In this document: piece by piece, positions 1 to 9,700 of the stretch | How positions within the stretch are numbered: the first letter of the stretch is position 1 | How the letters are laid out: every line of letters begins with the position of its first letter | NCBI GenBank assembly: GCA_045613745.1 | Contig: JAZLBP010000013.1 | Span: 62,001 to 126,000, forward strand | Direction of reading: 5' to 3' | Length of the DNA: 64,000 nt | Origin: UBA940 sp045613745 | GTDB lineage: Bacteria; Bacteroidota; Bacteroidia; Bacteroidales; Rikenellaceae | Translations under genes and position numbers: made by a program | Notes under the pieces: model-generated | The model's input: only the letters and a program-made list of their open reading frames with translations | Told to the model about the DNA's origin: nothing | Databases searched by the model: none

Positions 1-70
1 GAGACTGCCAAATATTTATTCAAAAATATCCCAATTAATTGCAAAAAAGCTCTTTGTTGCACCCAAAACA

Positions 71-102
71 AAGGTGCGGACAACACCCGTCATCCGCACC
101 TT
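71..102 (-). terminator. Rho-independent terminator of the first lipoprotein gene
   Basis: A perfect 10-bp stem (71-80 with 93-102) encloses a 12-nt loop. On the minus strand it is followed by a T-rich stretch (TTTGTTTTGGG). It lies just downstream of the stop of the minus-strand gene at 124-861. Nothing else is recognised in positions 1-70. Confidence 0.75.
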
Positions 103-123
103 AATATAATATATTCGCATCTA

Positions 124-861
124 CTACTCGGCAGCTATACGCACATAGGCTGTCGAGGTATAGACATCACCTTCATCCGAGGTCATTTTCAGACTAAGCG
201 TGTAGGCTCCCGCAGTTGTGGGCGGTGTTGTGAACTCCAACGCCATAGACGGACCAAGCAGAATCATATCGCGCGCGGTCATCTCGTTCATCATCTTGAC
301 ACAGTGATAGTAGTTGGGATGAGTCCAACACACCATACCATCACAATTCCACTCCGAATAGTTTTGTGTGTATTTGTACCCCGCATCAATAAAGGGTTTC
401 AGGGTTGTGAATGTTACCTTTATAATATCCGCCACCGAACTTCCGTCGGGGTGCTCGGCGTCATAGGCGGGCGAAACGGTAATATCTATATCGACAAAGT
501 CTGTCGCCACGGCTGTGTACGCATCGTTTACACCCGGTGTGTTTGGGCATTCGTATCGCTCCTCCTTGTAGCTGTTATCGTGGTGCTTTTGGCACAACTG
601 CTTGTACAAAGATTTGTTATTGTCGTAACTGCAAGACTTGGCAAAACTCGGCACAGGCTCTTTGCTGCCACGGCCCCAAACCTCGATACTATATTCGGAT
701 ACTCCAGCCCAAACTCCCGAGGAGTTTATGATGTAATGTTCTTTTATTTGAGGATGGGCAGGCGCATACAACAAAACATAGGAGTTCTCCCAAATGCGAC
801 TTCCGCGACCTCCGCACGCAACCATTGCGAGCGCGGTAAAAATCATCATCAGGCGTTTCAT
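124..861 (-). CDS. Hypothetical exported lipoprotein
   Basis: A 245-residue protein of unrecognised family. It opens with a short signal peptide and a lipobox-like LAMVAC, so Cys16 is probably lipidated and the protein anchored to an outer or cytoplasmic membrane leaflet. The mature part has several further cysteines (in CSYD, CQKH, CPNT, CDGMVC and CVKM), unusual for a Bacteroidota lipoprotein and compatible with disulfides. The last 40 residues (TTPPTTAGAYTLSLKMTS onward) look like strands of an Ig-like or beta-sandwich domain. It is transcribed away from the phenol-lyase-like gene, and the shared intergenic region holds an AAG microsatellite that starts 60 bp upstream of this start codon. 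No function can be assigned. Confidence 0.75.
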   Translation of the reverse strand: MKRLMMIFTALAMVACGGRGSRIWENSYVLLYAPAHPQIKEHYIINSSGVWAGVSEYSIEVWGRGSKEPVPSFAKSCSYDNNKSLYKQLCQKHHDNSYKEERYECPNTPGVNDAYTAVATDFVDIDITVSPAYDAEHPDGSSVADIIKVTFTTLKPFIDAGYKYTQNYSEWNCDGMVCWTHPNYYHCVKMMNEMTARDMILLGPSMALEFTTPPTTAGAYTLSLKMTSDEGDVYTSTAYVRIAAE

Positions 862-920
862 AGTACACGAAGTTTTTGGTTTGCGTCTGCAAGTTAATAA
901 ATAATAGGTAAATTTACAAT

Positions 921-967
921 AGAAGAAGAAGAAGAAGAAGAAGAAGAAGAAGAAGAAGAAGAAGAAG
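921..967. repeat. AAG/CTT trinucleotide microsatellite
   Basis: An uninterrupted AAG tract of 47 bp (about 15.7 units) between two divergent genes. It ends 61 bp before the -33 element of the phenol-lyase-like gene and begins 60 bp upstream of the start codon of the lipoprotein gene. It is non-coding, so a length change would alter promoter spacing, not reading frame. Confidence 0.95.
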
Positions 968-1028
968 CGAAAAAAAGTTTATCGGAAGCCAAAAAGAAAG
1001 AAATGCGTGTTAAAAATCAAACAAATTG

Positions 1029-1059
1029 TTTGTTTCTTAATTTTGGTTTTGTATATTTG
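1029..1059 (+). promoter_or_regulatory. Bacteroidota-type promoter of the phenol-lyase-like gene
   Basis: TTTG at 1029-1032, a 19-bp spacer and TATATTTG at 1052-1059 match the Bacteroidota consensus TTTG-N19/21-TAnnTTTG exactly. The start codon follows 55 bp downstream. Confidence 0.85.
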
Positions 1060-1114
1060 CATTTACAAACAAGCACTATTAACCCAAGAATAACCCAAAA
1101 CATCTATAACTACT

Positions 1115-2563
1115 ATGGCAAACATTAAATTCTACAAGATGGGCGAAATGCCCCTCGAACTGCATAAAGTGCGCGTAGTTCAAAAGCTCCACCTTGTGCC
1201 TATCAACCGCCGATTGGACGCTATCACCGAGGCTGGTTTCAACACCTTCCGCCTCAGCACCAAGGATGTGTTCCTTGATATGCTTACCGACTCGGGTACC
1301 AACGCGATGAGCGACAATCAAGTAGCCGCTATGTTCCAAGCCGACGACGCTTATGCAGGTTCGCAATCGTTCGAACGTCTGCAAAAAGCCGTTGAGGATG
1401 TGCTTGGCAAAAAATATCTGTTGCCCGTTCACCAAGGTCGTGCTGCCGAGAACGTTATCTGCCACGCTTTTGTAAAACCCGGCAACGTTGTCCCCACCAA
1501 CTACCACTTCACCACCACTCTGGCTCACGTTATGGAGCAAGGCGGCCGCATCGAGGAGCTTATCCACGACCGCGCGCTGGTGTTGCACAGCGACCACCCC
1601 TTCAAGGGTAATATGGACATCGACAAACTCGAGGAGTGCATCCAACGCAACGGTGTCGAGAATATTCCCTTCGTGCGTATGGAGGCCTCGACCAACCTTA
1701 TCGGTGGCCAACCCTTCTCGATTCGCAATATGATGGACGTGCGTGCAGTGTGCGACAAGTATGGCATTATGCTGGTGTTGGACGCATCGCTGCTCGGCGA
1801 GAATGCATTCCTTGTTAAACAACGCGAGGACGCTTGGAAAGAGAACTCGATGGGCGACATCCTCCGCACTATGACAGGGCTGGCCGACCTGGTTTACTTC
1901 TCGGCTCGCAAACTCAGCTCGTCGCGTGGTGGCGGTATCTGTACCAACCGTCGTGACATCTACGCCAAGATGGAGGCTCTGATTCCTCTGTTCGAGGGTT
2001 TCTTGACCTATGGAGGTATCTCGGTTCGTGAGATTGAGGCTATGGCCGTTGGTCTGTACGAGACTTTGGACGAGACTATGATTTCGCAAAGCCCCACCTT
2101 CATTAAATATATGGTCGAGCAACTTGACGCTGCGGGTATCCCCGTTATCACACCTCCGGGTGTGCTGGGTTGCCACATCGACGCAGGAACCTTCTGCAAG
2201 CACATCCCCCAAGAGGAGTACCCCGCAGGTGCGCTGGCTGCTGCCTTGTATCTGATTTCGGGTGTACGTTCGATGGAGCGTGGTACTATGAGTTCGATTC
2301 GCGACGAGAACGGCAACGACGTGCTGGCTGATGCCGAGTTGCTGCGTCTGGCTGTACCCCGCCGTGTATTCACCCTCTCGCAAGTCAACTACGTTATCGA
2401 CCGTCTGCAATGGCTGTACGACAACCGCGAGCTGATTGGTGGTCTGAAATTCACCTACGAGCCCCCCGTATTGCGTTTCTTTATGGGTGGTCTGGCTCCC
2501 ACCAGCGACTGGCCCGAGCGTTTGGTTTCGAAATTCCGCAAGGATTTCGGCGACTCGCTCTAA
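1115..2563 (+). CDS. Tyrosine phenol-lyase/tryptophanase family beta-eliminating lyase
   Basis: A 482-residue PLP enzyme of the family that splits tyrosine to phenol, or tryptophan to indole, plus pyruvate and ammonia. The family block LTDSGTNAMSD (57-67), HQGR (106-109), the PLP aspartate D223 and the Schiff-base lysine K266 (in SARK) are present. Residues that I recall as deciding substrate in Citrobacter tyrosine phenol-lyase are kept: T133 (T124 there), R389 in MERG (R381) and the Phe pair 455-456 (F448). Tryptophanase has Asp, Ile and His at these positions. Two active-site residues differ from both textbook enzymes: R265 replaces the lysine before the PLP lysine, and L226 replaces the arginine that contacts the PLP oxygen. 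Databases often label such proteins tryptophanase; the substrate is uncertain. It has its own promoter and terminator, so it is a single-gene unit. Confidence 0.85.
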   Translation: MANIKFYKMGEMPLELHKVRVVQKLHLVPINRRLDAITEAGFNTFRLSTKDVFLDMLTDSGTNAMSDNQVAAMFQADDAYAGSQSFERLQKAVEDVLGKKYLLPVHQGRAAENVICHAFVKPGNVVPTNYHFTTTLAHVMEQGGRIEELIHDRALVLHSDHPFKGNMDIDKLEECIQRNGVENIPFVRMEASTNLIGGQPFSIRNMMDVRAVCDKYGIMLVLDASLLGENAFLVKQREDAWKENSMGDILRTMTGLADLVYFSARKLSSSRGGGICTNRRDIYAKMEALIPLFEGFLTYGGISVREIEAMAVGLYETLDETMISQSPTFIKYMVEQLDAAGIPVITPPGVLGCHIDAGTFCKHIPQEEYPAGALAAALYLISGVRSMERGTMSSIRDENGNDVLADAELLRLAVPRRVFTLSQVNYVIDRLQWLYDNRELIGGLKFTYEPPVLRFFMGGLAPTSDWPERLVSKFRKDFGDSL

Positions 2564-2599
2564 TCGAAAATATACACAACTTTTTGATGTTTTGTGTCG

Positions 2600-2635
2600 G
2601 GAGTTGCAGGCGATTGTCTGCAACTCCTCTTTTTT
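2600..2635 (+). terminator. Rho-independent terminator after the phenol-lyase-like gene
   Basis: A 10-bp perfect stem (GGAGTTGCAG at 2600-2609 with 2618-2627) has an 8-nt loop and is followed by TCTTTTTT. Confidence 0.9.
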
Positions 2636-2671
2636 GAGCATTTGGTAGTGAACTTTTTGAAAAAACTTTTG

Positions 2672-2679
2672 TATCTTTG
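2672..2679 (+). promoter_or_regulatory. -7 promoter element of the SGNH hydrolase operon
   Basis: TATCTTTG matches TAnnTTTG and lies 46 bp before the next start codon, just after a terminator. No TTTG at the usual distance was found. Confidence 0.65.
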
Positions 2680-2725
2680 TAAGAGTTGATGATAAATTAA
2701 TTAACCAATAAACAATAACCAACGT

Positions 2726-3349
2726 ATGCTTAAACGAATCTGTATGGCTCTGCTCGCCGCTGTTATGTGCGTTGCAGTGCAAAGTGTTTCGGCAGCTAAT
2801 CCCCGCGTGGTCTTTATGGGTGACTCCATCACCGAAGGCTGGGGCGGTAAGGTGCCGTCGTTCTTTACGAACAACAACTTCCTGTGTAAGGGTATCAGCG
2901 GTCACACCACAGGTGATATGCTCGCCCGCTACACCAACGACGTAATCAACAAAAAGCCCCAAGTGGTGGTAATCCTTGCGGGTACCAACGACATCGCACA
3001 AAACGACGGCGTGTTTGTGTCGATGGAGCAAATCAGCAACAATATTTTCTATATGGCCCAGATGGCTATGGACAAAGGTATCAAGGTTGTGTTGTGCAGC
3101 GTACTCCCCTCGTCGGGCTTCGGCTGGACCAGCATCAAACCTACCGACCTTATTCCCCGTCTGAACACCATCATCGAGGAGTGGGCTGCCGAGCACGATT
3201 GTCCTTATGTTGACTATTACTCGCTGTTCGTACAGGAGAACGGCTCGCTTGACCCCAAATTCTCGGGCGACAACTGCCACCCCTACCTCGAAGGCTACTA
3301 CATTATGGAGCAAGCTCTGATGCCTATCCTTGAACCTATGCTTCAATAA
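2726..3349 (+). CDS. Exported SGNH/GDSL-family hydrolase
   Basis: A 207-residue esterase/lipase-like hydrolase with a Sec signal peptide (residues 1-24, cleavage near VSAA-NP). The SGNH blocks are all visible: MGDSIT with the nucleophile Ser, GISGHTT supplying the Gly, AGTND supplying the Asn, and a C-terminal DNCHPY supplying the Asp and His. The length is normal for a stand-alone domain. The acyl substrate (carbohydrate ester, lipid or peptidoglycan acetyl group) cannot be told from sequence. It is followed after 23 bp by the large surface lipoprotein at 3373-6672, without a terminator between, so the two are probably one operon. Confidence 0.9.
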   Translation: MLKRICMALLAAVMCVAVQSVSAANPRVVFMGDSITEGWGGKVPSFFTNNNFLCKGISGHTTGDMLARYTNDVINKKPQVVVILAGTNDIAQNDGVFVSMEQISNNIFYMAQMAMDKGIKVVLCSVLPSSGFGWTSIKPTDLIPRLNTIIEEWAAEHDCPYVDYYSLFVQENGSLDPKFSGDNCHPYLEGYYIMEQALMPILEPMLQ

Positions 3350-3372
3350 TCACTTAAACAGACACATCAGTT

Positions 3373-6300
3373 ATGAAAAAATATTTGCTTATTGCAGCAG
3401 CTCTGCTTGGATTTGCAGCTTGTACTCCTCCCCAAGAAGAGGAACTCATTCCCGAATTGACTGTTGCCGAAACCGAAATTATGGCCACAGCGGCCGAAGC
3501 AACCTATACACTGACCATCAACAGCAATACCTCGTGGACCATTGACTGCGCCGCAGAATGGCTCTATATCGAAACCATTGCAGGTACCGGCAACGCCACT
3601 GTTGATGTTCTCATCTTTGCCAACACCCCCGAGGAGAGCGGCTACGCAGCTCGTAACTCGCAAATCGCAGTTCGCGCCAAAGGTCTGACAAACCCCGTCA
3701 CTATTGACGTGTTCCAAGAGTCGCCCAAAGGCCTGATTGCCGAGGAGACACTCTATGAGGTGGGTGCCGAGGGTGGCAACATCGTTGTTGAGTTCCAAAC
3801 CAACATCGACATCACCGCAACCCCTAACGTTGATTGGATTACCAAAGTTGAGGCTACTCGCGTTTTGACCGACCGTCAAATGACCTTTGCAGTAGCTGCC
3901 AACGAGGGTTATGAGCCCCGTACCGGTACCATCACTCTGTCGGGTGAGGGCGTTGAGGACGAAACTCTGACCGTAACACAAGCCGAGACCGGCCTGATTA
4001 CCGTATCCAAAGAGGTTGAGCCTATCGCAGCCGATGGTGGCTCGTTCAGCGTGGCTGTTCGCGCTAATGTTACCTTCGAGGTCGAAATCGACGAGGCGTG
4101 CGACTGGATTCAAGTTGCCAACACCCGCGCTGTGGTTGACTCCGAGGTTAACTTCACTGTTGCTGCAAACGAGGCTCCCGAGGCTCGTTCGGCCAACATC
4201 TACTTCGTCTCGGAGCTGGGTAAAGACACCATCACCGTAAACCAAGAGGGCAACAAAAACGCTGTCGTAACTTTTGCTAACGAGACCTTCAAGAAGTTCT
4301 TGCGCAAACGCAACCTTGACCTTAACAAAGACTCAGAATTCTCGGTTTCTGAGTTGGAGGCAATCACCGAGCTGACTCTGTGGAACCGCGTGAAATCGAG
4401 CTACTACACCTTCCAAACCGATGCAATTGCCGATTTAAGCGACCTGCAATATCTGACCAACCTCGAATACCTGGATATCCAAGGTGTTCCCGCTGGTTTG
4501 AAGAGCATCGACCTGTCGAAAAACACCAAACTCCGCTCGCTGAACTGCGCTAACACCGCTATCACCAACATCGATCTGTCGAACAACACCGAGCTGGAGG
4601 AGCTGAACCTATCGGCTACCAAAATCAGCAGTATCGACCTGTCGAAAAACACCAAACTCAAAAAACTCCACATCGGAGGCTGCCTGCAACTCACCAGCCT
4701 TGATGTTTCGGCACTCACCGAGTTGACTATGCTCAACTGTGCATACGCCAACATCACCGAACTGAACGTTGCAAACAACACCCAACTTGTGGCTCTGTAT
4801 TGTAGCGGTAACGCACTCACCGAGCTGAACGTATCGACTCTGGCAGTGCTGGAGCGTCTGATTTGCGACGACAACCAACTGACCACCCTCGATGCAAGCG
4901 CTAACTCGCAACTCAAAGTGTTGACTTGTACCCGCAACAAACTCACCTCGATTAATGTTGGTGGTCTGACCAACCTGAATCGTCTGGCAGTGAGTCAAAA
5001 CCCCTCGCTTGCAACCCTTTCGATTGCAGGCAACACCGCGCTCAACTTCCTGCACGCTGCTTACACCGCACTGACTACCATCGACTGCTCGCCCGCACCT
5101 TCGTTGTGGATGCTCAATGCCAACAACGCAAAACTCACAAGCGTAGGCATTGCATCGAACACCGCTCTGCGTGGTCTGCGTGTAAACAACAACTCGCTGG
5201 CCGAGCTTAACATTACCAACAACGACCTTCGCTACTTGTGGGCTGACGGCAACTCTACCCTGCCCAAAATCACCGTAAGCGACGACTTCTCGCCCACCAC
5301 CGCAATCACCTTCTTCAAGGATGCTGCAACCAAGTGGGAAGGTGGTAAGCGTCCTACCTACCTTGATTTGAGTGCAAATGGTACTGCTAACTGCTACGTC
5401 ATCAACGAGGCTGGTCAAAACTACAAGTTCAAAGCAACTGTTAAGGGTAACGGCTACGACCCCATCACCGGTGCCGAGGCCGAAACTATCGCTCCTACCC
5501 AAGCCTACATCCTTTGGGGTATGCGCAAATCGGATAGCGCAGGTAGTGACAACACCCAACTCAACACAAGTATCCTGCGTGGCTCGGTAGAACTCGACAA
5601 AGATGGTTACATCTGCTTCACCACTGCTCCTTCGATGGAGGATGGTAACTTTGTAATCGTAGCTACCGACAACAACCACAATATCCTGTGGAGCTGGCAT
5701 ATGTGGTGCTGCAAAGGTTACGACTACGCTGGTAGCGCTATTGACGTTGACCTCTATGGTGACAGCTACAAGATTCTGGATCGTAATATCGGTGCATTCG
5801 CGGCTCCCACCTTGACTACCTCGTCGAGCAGCAAGGATTTCGAGTTTACTCACAGCTTGATTTTCCAATGGGGACGCAAAGACCCGTTTGCTGCGGGTAA
5901 CCTGCAAACACCCACCTCGTGGGGCTATATGTCGTGGATTGACTGGGCCGAGAAGAACGGCGCAATCAAACAGTCGCCCACCTTCTATATCGTAGGTCGC
6001 AGCGACCGTTCGGCTTACAAATACGACCCCTACATCATACCTCACAACCTGACCGAAACCAATGCAATCCTCGCTCACTCGGTTAAGAATCCTATGACCT
6101 ACTTCACTGGTAGCAACTGGGCAAGCTCGGCTGCAACCTCGAATGGCCAAACCGCTGACTGGGGTAAACTCTGGGGTAACCAATCGGCAAGTGGCAAGGG
6201 TGTGAAGACTATGTATGACCCCTGCCCCGTAGGTTATACCGTTGCATCGCCCGACCGTCTGAAATTCATCTCGGCAACCGGCGAGAAGACTCCCGTAGGC

Positions 6301-6672
6301 GCAACTTGGCAAGTGAACGCAACTATGAATCTCAACAATGCCGATGGTAGTGCTGTTTCGAACAACCCCTTGAAGGCTTCGCCCTTCGGTATGTTCTTCT
6401 ACACCAAAGCTACTCGCACCGAGACCGAGCACCCCGCCGACAAGACCGTGGTATTCCTGCCCCGTCACAACTGGAGTACAAGCCAAGGTAACGAGAAACA
6501 AGAGAATTTTATCTGCCTCTACACCAACGCACCGAGTGCTGAGGAGGCTTGGGGTGGTCAACCCTACAAAGCCGTTGTGACCTATTCGGGTTACGGTTCG
6601 TTTAAGGAGCCCAACTGGAATAGCGCAGCCGAGGCAGGTGCTGCAATGCCTGTACGTTGCGTATCGGAGTAA
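3373..6672 (+). CDS. Surface lipoprotein with BACON-like, EF-hand, LRR and FISUMP-like domains
   Basis: A 1099-residue lipoprotein (lipobox GFAAC, Cys17). Residues about 25-290 hold three BACON/Ig-like beta-sandwich repeats, each with a Trp-Ile/Leu core (SWTIDC, VDWITK, CDWIQV) and a closing strand before Q-E/A-x-G. Residues 316-327 read DLNKDSEFSVSE, a complete EF-hand calcium loop. Leucine-rich repeats follow to about 640, built on LxxLNCxxTxIxxIDLSxNT. From about 670 comes a C-terminal module with ANCYV, a tryptophan-rich WSWHMW, DRNIGA, FQWGRKDPF, YDPCPVGY and a terminal VRC. That module recurs in the two lipoproteins at 37720-40816 and resembles the FISUMP (Fibrobacter succinogenes major paralogue) type. 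Probably cell-surface adhesion or ligand binding; the ligand is unknown. Confidence 0.85.
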   Translation: MKKYLLIAAALLGFAACTPPQEEELIPELTVAETEIMATAAEATYTLTINSNTSWTIDCAAEWLYIETIAGTGNATVDVLIFANTPEESGYAARNSQIAVRAKGLTNPVTIDVFQESPKGLIAEETLYEVGAEGGNIVVEFQTNIDITATPNVDWITKVEATRVLTDRQMTFAVAANEGYEPRTGTITLSGEGVEDETLTVTQAETGLITVSKEVEPIAADGGSFSVAVRANVTFEVEIDEACDWIQVANTRAVVDSEVNFTVAANEAPEARSANIYFVSELGKDTITVNQEGNKNAVVTFANETFKKFLRKRNLDLNKDSEFSVSELEAITELTLWNRVKSSYYTFQTDAIADLSDLQYLTNLEYLDIQGVPAGLKSIDLSKNTKLRSLNCANTAITNIDLSNNTELEELNLSATKISSIDLSKNTKLKKLHIGGCLQLTSLDVSALTELTMLNCAYANITELNVANNTQLVALYCSGNALTELNVSTLAVLERLICDDNQLTTLDASANSQLKVLTCTRNKLTSINVGGLTNLNRLAVSQNPSLATLSIAGNTALNFLHAAYTALTTIDCSPAPSLWMLNANNAKLTSVGIASNTALRGLRVNNNSLAELNITNNDLRYLWADGNSTLPKITVSDDFSPTTAITFFKDAATKWEGGKRPTYLDLSANGTANCYVINEAGQNYKFKATVKGNGYDPITGAEAETIAPTQAYILWGMRKSDSAGSDNTQLNTSILRGSVELDKDGYICFTTAPSMEDGNFVIVATDNNHNILWSWHMWCCKGYDYAGSAIDVDLYGDSYKILDRNIGAFAAPTLTTSSSSKDFEFTHSLIFQWGRKDPFAAGNLQTPTSWGYMSWIDWAEKNGAIKQSPTFYIVGRSDRSAYKYDPYIIPHNLTETNAILAHSVKNPMTYFTGSNWASSAATSNGQTADWGKLWGNQSASGKGVKTMYDPCPVGYTVASPDRLKFISATGEKTPVGATWQVNATMNLNNADGSAVSNNPLKASPFGMFFYTKATRTETEHPADKTVVFLPRHNWSTSQGNEKQENFICLYTNAPSAEEAWGGQPYKAVVTYSGYGSFKEPNWNSAAEAGAAMPVRCVSE

Positions 6673-6692
6673 TCCGATTATCATACACTTTG

Positions 6693-6725
6693 AAAGGCTG
6701 CTCCTCGGGACAGCCTTTCTTTTTG
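6693..6725 (+). terminator. Rho-independent terminator of the LRR lipoprotein gene
   Basis: AAAGGCTG (6693-6700) pairs with CAGCCTTT (6711-6718); a T-rich tail (CTTTTTT) follows. The AGGCTG core recurs in other terminators of this window. Confidence 0.85.
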
Positions 6726-6739
6726 ACAATATCACAAAA

Positions 6740-6770
6740 AACCTCGGGGTGGAAATTCCACCCCGAGGTT
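6740..6770 (-). terminator. Terminator of ileS
   Basis: A 14-bp GC-rich perfect stem (6740-6753 with 6757-6770) has a 3-nt loop. On the minus strand it is followed by TTTTTGTGATATT. It sits 24 bp after the ileS stop and may work in both directions. Confidence 0.85.
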
Positions 6771-6794
6771 TTCAGTTATAGTTTCACCAAAGGA

Positions 6795-9700
6795 TTACTC
6801 CTTGGTGATACCGATTTGCAGAGGCATCTCGTTGATGTCGGTGTCGCAAACGAAGGTACCCGAAGCCTTCTCGTCAACCGAAATCGACACAGCAAGGGTT
6901 TGAGAGGTAATCAAGCTACCAAAGGCCTCGACACTCTCGGCAACCTCGTCGGTGCGTTGAATCGACAGACGGATGCGGTCGGTAACCTCCAAGCCGCTAT
7001 CCTTACGGATGTTTTGGATACGGTTGATAAGCTCGCGAGCAGTACCCTCCTTACGCAACTCGTCGGTCACGGTGATATCCAGAGCTACGGTCAGCTTGCC
7101 CTCCGAGGCAACCAACCATCCGGGCATATCGTCCGAGGTGATTTCGAAGTCGGCGCGCTCCAAGGTCAGATCCTCGCCTGCAACATTCAGCACATAGGTC
7201 TCCGAAGCCTCGATTTCGGCAATCTGCTCTTGACCCATCTCGGCCACCAGAGCTGCGATTTGTTTCATATACTTGCCATAACGCGGGCCCAAGGTCTTGA
7301 AGTTGGGTTTGATGCGTTTGGTGATAAGGCCTGTGGTGTCGCTGATAAGCTCGATGTCTTTGATGTTCACCTCGCCCATAACAAGCGATTTGACAGCCTC
7401 GATGTGGGCACCAAGTTTCTCATCCAACAGAGGAACGATGATTTTGGTCAGCGGTTGACGCACTTTGATGTTCACCTTGCGGCGCAGAGCCAACACCATC
7501 GACGACACTTGTTGTGCAACGGCCATCATCTCCTCCAAGTCGCTGTTGACCAAAGCTGCATTGCTTTTGGGGAAGAGTGCCAAGTGTACCGACTCCTCGG
7601 TGTGGCGGCCACTCATTGCGTTCAGGTCGCAGAAGATTTGCTCGGCGATGAAGGGTGCAAAGGGTGCGCTCAGTTGTGCCACAGTTTCAAGGCAGGTGTA
7701 GAGGGTTTGGTATGCAGCCAACTTGTCAGTAGTCATCTCGCCACCCCAGAAACGTTTACGGTTCAAACGAACGTACCAGTTCGAGAGGTTTTCGCCAACA
7801 AACTCCTGAATCATACGAGCCGCAGGGGTGGGATCGTAGTCGTCCAAGCACTTGGTAACGTTTGCAACCAAAGTATTGAGCAACGAGATAATCCAGCGGT
7901 CGATTTCGGGGCGCTCCTCAACGGGCACCTCTGCCTCGCGGCCGGTGAAACCATCCACGTTAGCATACAGCGCAAAGAAGCTGTAAGTATTATAAAGTGT
8001 GCCGAAGAACTTACGACGTACCTCGTCAACACCATCTACGTCAAATTTGAGGTTGTCCCAGGGTTGCGAGTTCGAGATGATGTACCAGCGAACTGCATCC
8101 ACGCCATATTTGTCCATAACCTCGAAGGGGTCGATGGCGTTACCCAGACGTTTACTCATCTTGTTGCCGTTCTTGTCGAGCACCAGACCATTCGAAATGA
8201 TGTTCTTGAATGCCACCGAGTCAAACAGCATAGTACCCAGCGCGTGCAGAGTGAAGAACCAACCACGGGTTTGGTCCACACCCTCGGCGATGAAGTCCGA
8301 AGGATATACCTTCAAGAACTCCTCCTTGCTCATCTCGAAGGGGAAGTGAACTTGGGCATAAGGCATTGCGCCGCTATCGAACCATACGTCAATCAGGTCG
8401 CTCTCGCGGTGCATAGGCTCGCCTTTGCTCGATACCAATACGATGTTATCTACATAGGGGCGGTGCAAGTCAATCTTGTCGTAGTTCTCCTTGCTGAAAT
8501 CGCCCACGTTGAAGTCGGCATAGGGGTTGGTGGTCATCACACCTGCGGCAATCGATTTCTCAATTTCGGCCTTCAACTCCTCAACCGAGCCGATGCATTT
8601 GAACTCCGAGTAGTCGTCGGTAGCCCAAATGGGGAGCGGAGTACCCCAGAAACGCGAACGCGACAAGTTCCAGTCTTGGAGGTTTTCGAGCCATTTGCCG
8701 AAACGTCCCGAGCCTGTCGATTCGGGTTTCCAATAGATGCTCTCGTTGAGCTCCATCATACGCTCACGGCAGGCGGTGGTACGGATAAACCACGAGTCAA
8801 GCGGGTAGTACAATACGGGCTTGTCGGTACGCCAGCAGTGGGGGTAGTTGTGGGTATGTTTCTCGATTTTGAGGGCGGTGCCAGCCTGTTTCATCTCCAT
8901 ACACAGGAAGATATTGAGGTCTTCGGCTTTGGCAGCAGCCTTCTCGTCGTATTTGCCATCGGGGTTGAATTGAGGATCGTAGGCGTTCTTAACGTAGTCG
9001 CCTTCGTGTTGAGAGTAACCCTCGGCGTTAACGCACTTATCAACAAAGGTTGCGTCGCACTCCTCCATCAGGTAGTATTTACCTGTCATATCAACCATAG
9101 GACGAGTCTCGCCACGTTTGTTAATCATAAACAGCGAGGGGATACCCGCAGCCTTTGCTACCTTGGCGTCATCAGCACCAAAGGTGGGCGCAATGTGAAC
9201 GATACCGGTACCGTCGTCGGTGGTAACGTAGTCGCCGGGGATTACGCGGAAAGCGCACTCCGACAGCTCCACAAAGCGGTCTTTTTGAATGTCAAAGCAC
9301 TTCTCGGGGTGCTCGGCAGCGTAAGCCTTAACCCACTCGGCTGCGTTGTTATCAGCCTTCTCCAAGGGTTTAACCCAAGGCATAAGTTGCTCGTAACGCA
9401 GACCCTCCAACTCGGCACCAGTGTAGTTAGCCACAATGCGGTAAGGAACAACCTTGTCGCCAGCCTTGTACTCATCCATAGGCAACTCGGCGCCTTCGGC
9501 CTTGAAGTATGCGTTTACACGCGCTTCAGCCATCACGACGCTGATTTTCTCGCCATTGTAGGGGTTGTAGGTTTGCACGCACACATAACCGATTTTGGGG
9601 CCAACGCACAGCGCAGTGTTCGAGGGCAGAGTCCAAGGGGTGGTAGTCCAAGCAGCAAAGCAGGGAGTACCCCACGCGGTCATCTCCTCTTTGGGGTTCA

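Noticed and set aside
304..897. Plus-strand frame opposite the first lipoprotein gene
   Set aside because: The minus-strand frame has a signal peptide and lipobox and fits the downstream terminator; this one has none of these.
921..967. The AAG tract as a coding Lys/Arg/Glu repeat
   Set aside because: No open frame with a plausible start runs through it, and it lies between two divergent start codons.
1079..3346. A 755-codon minus-strand frame over the phenol-lyase and SGNH genes
   Set aside because: It spans two real genes and a terminator in antisense.
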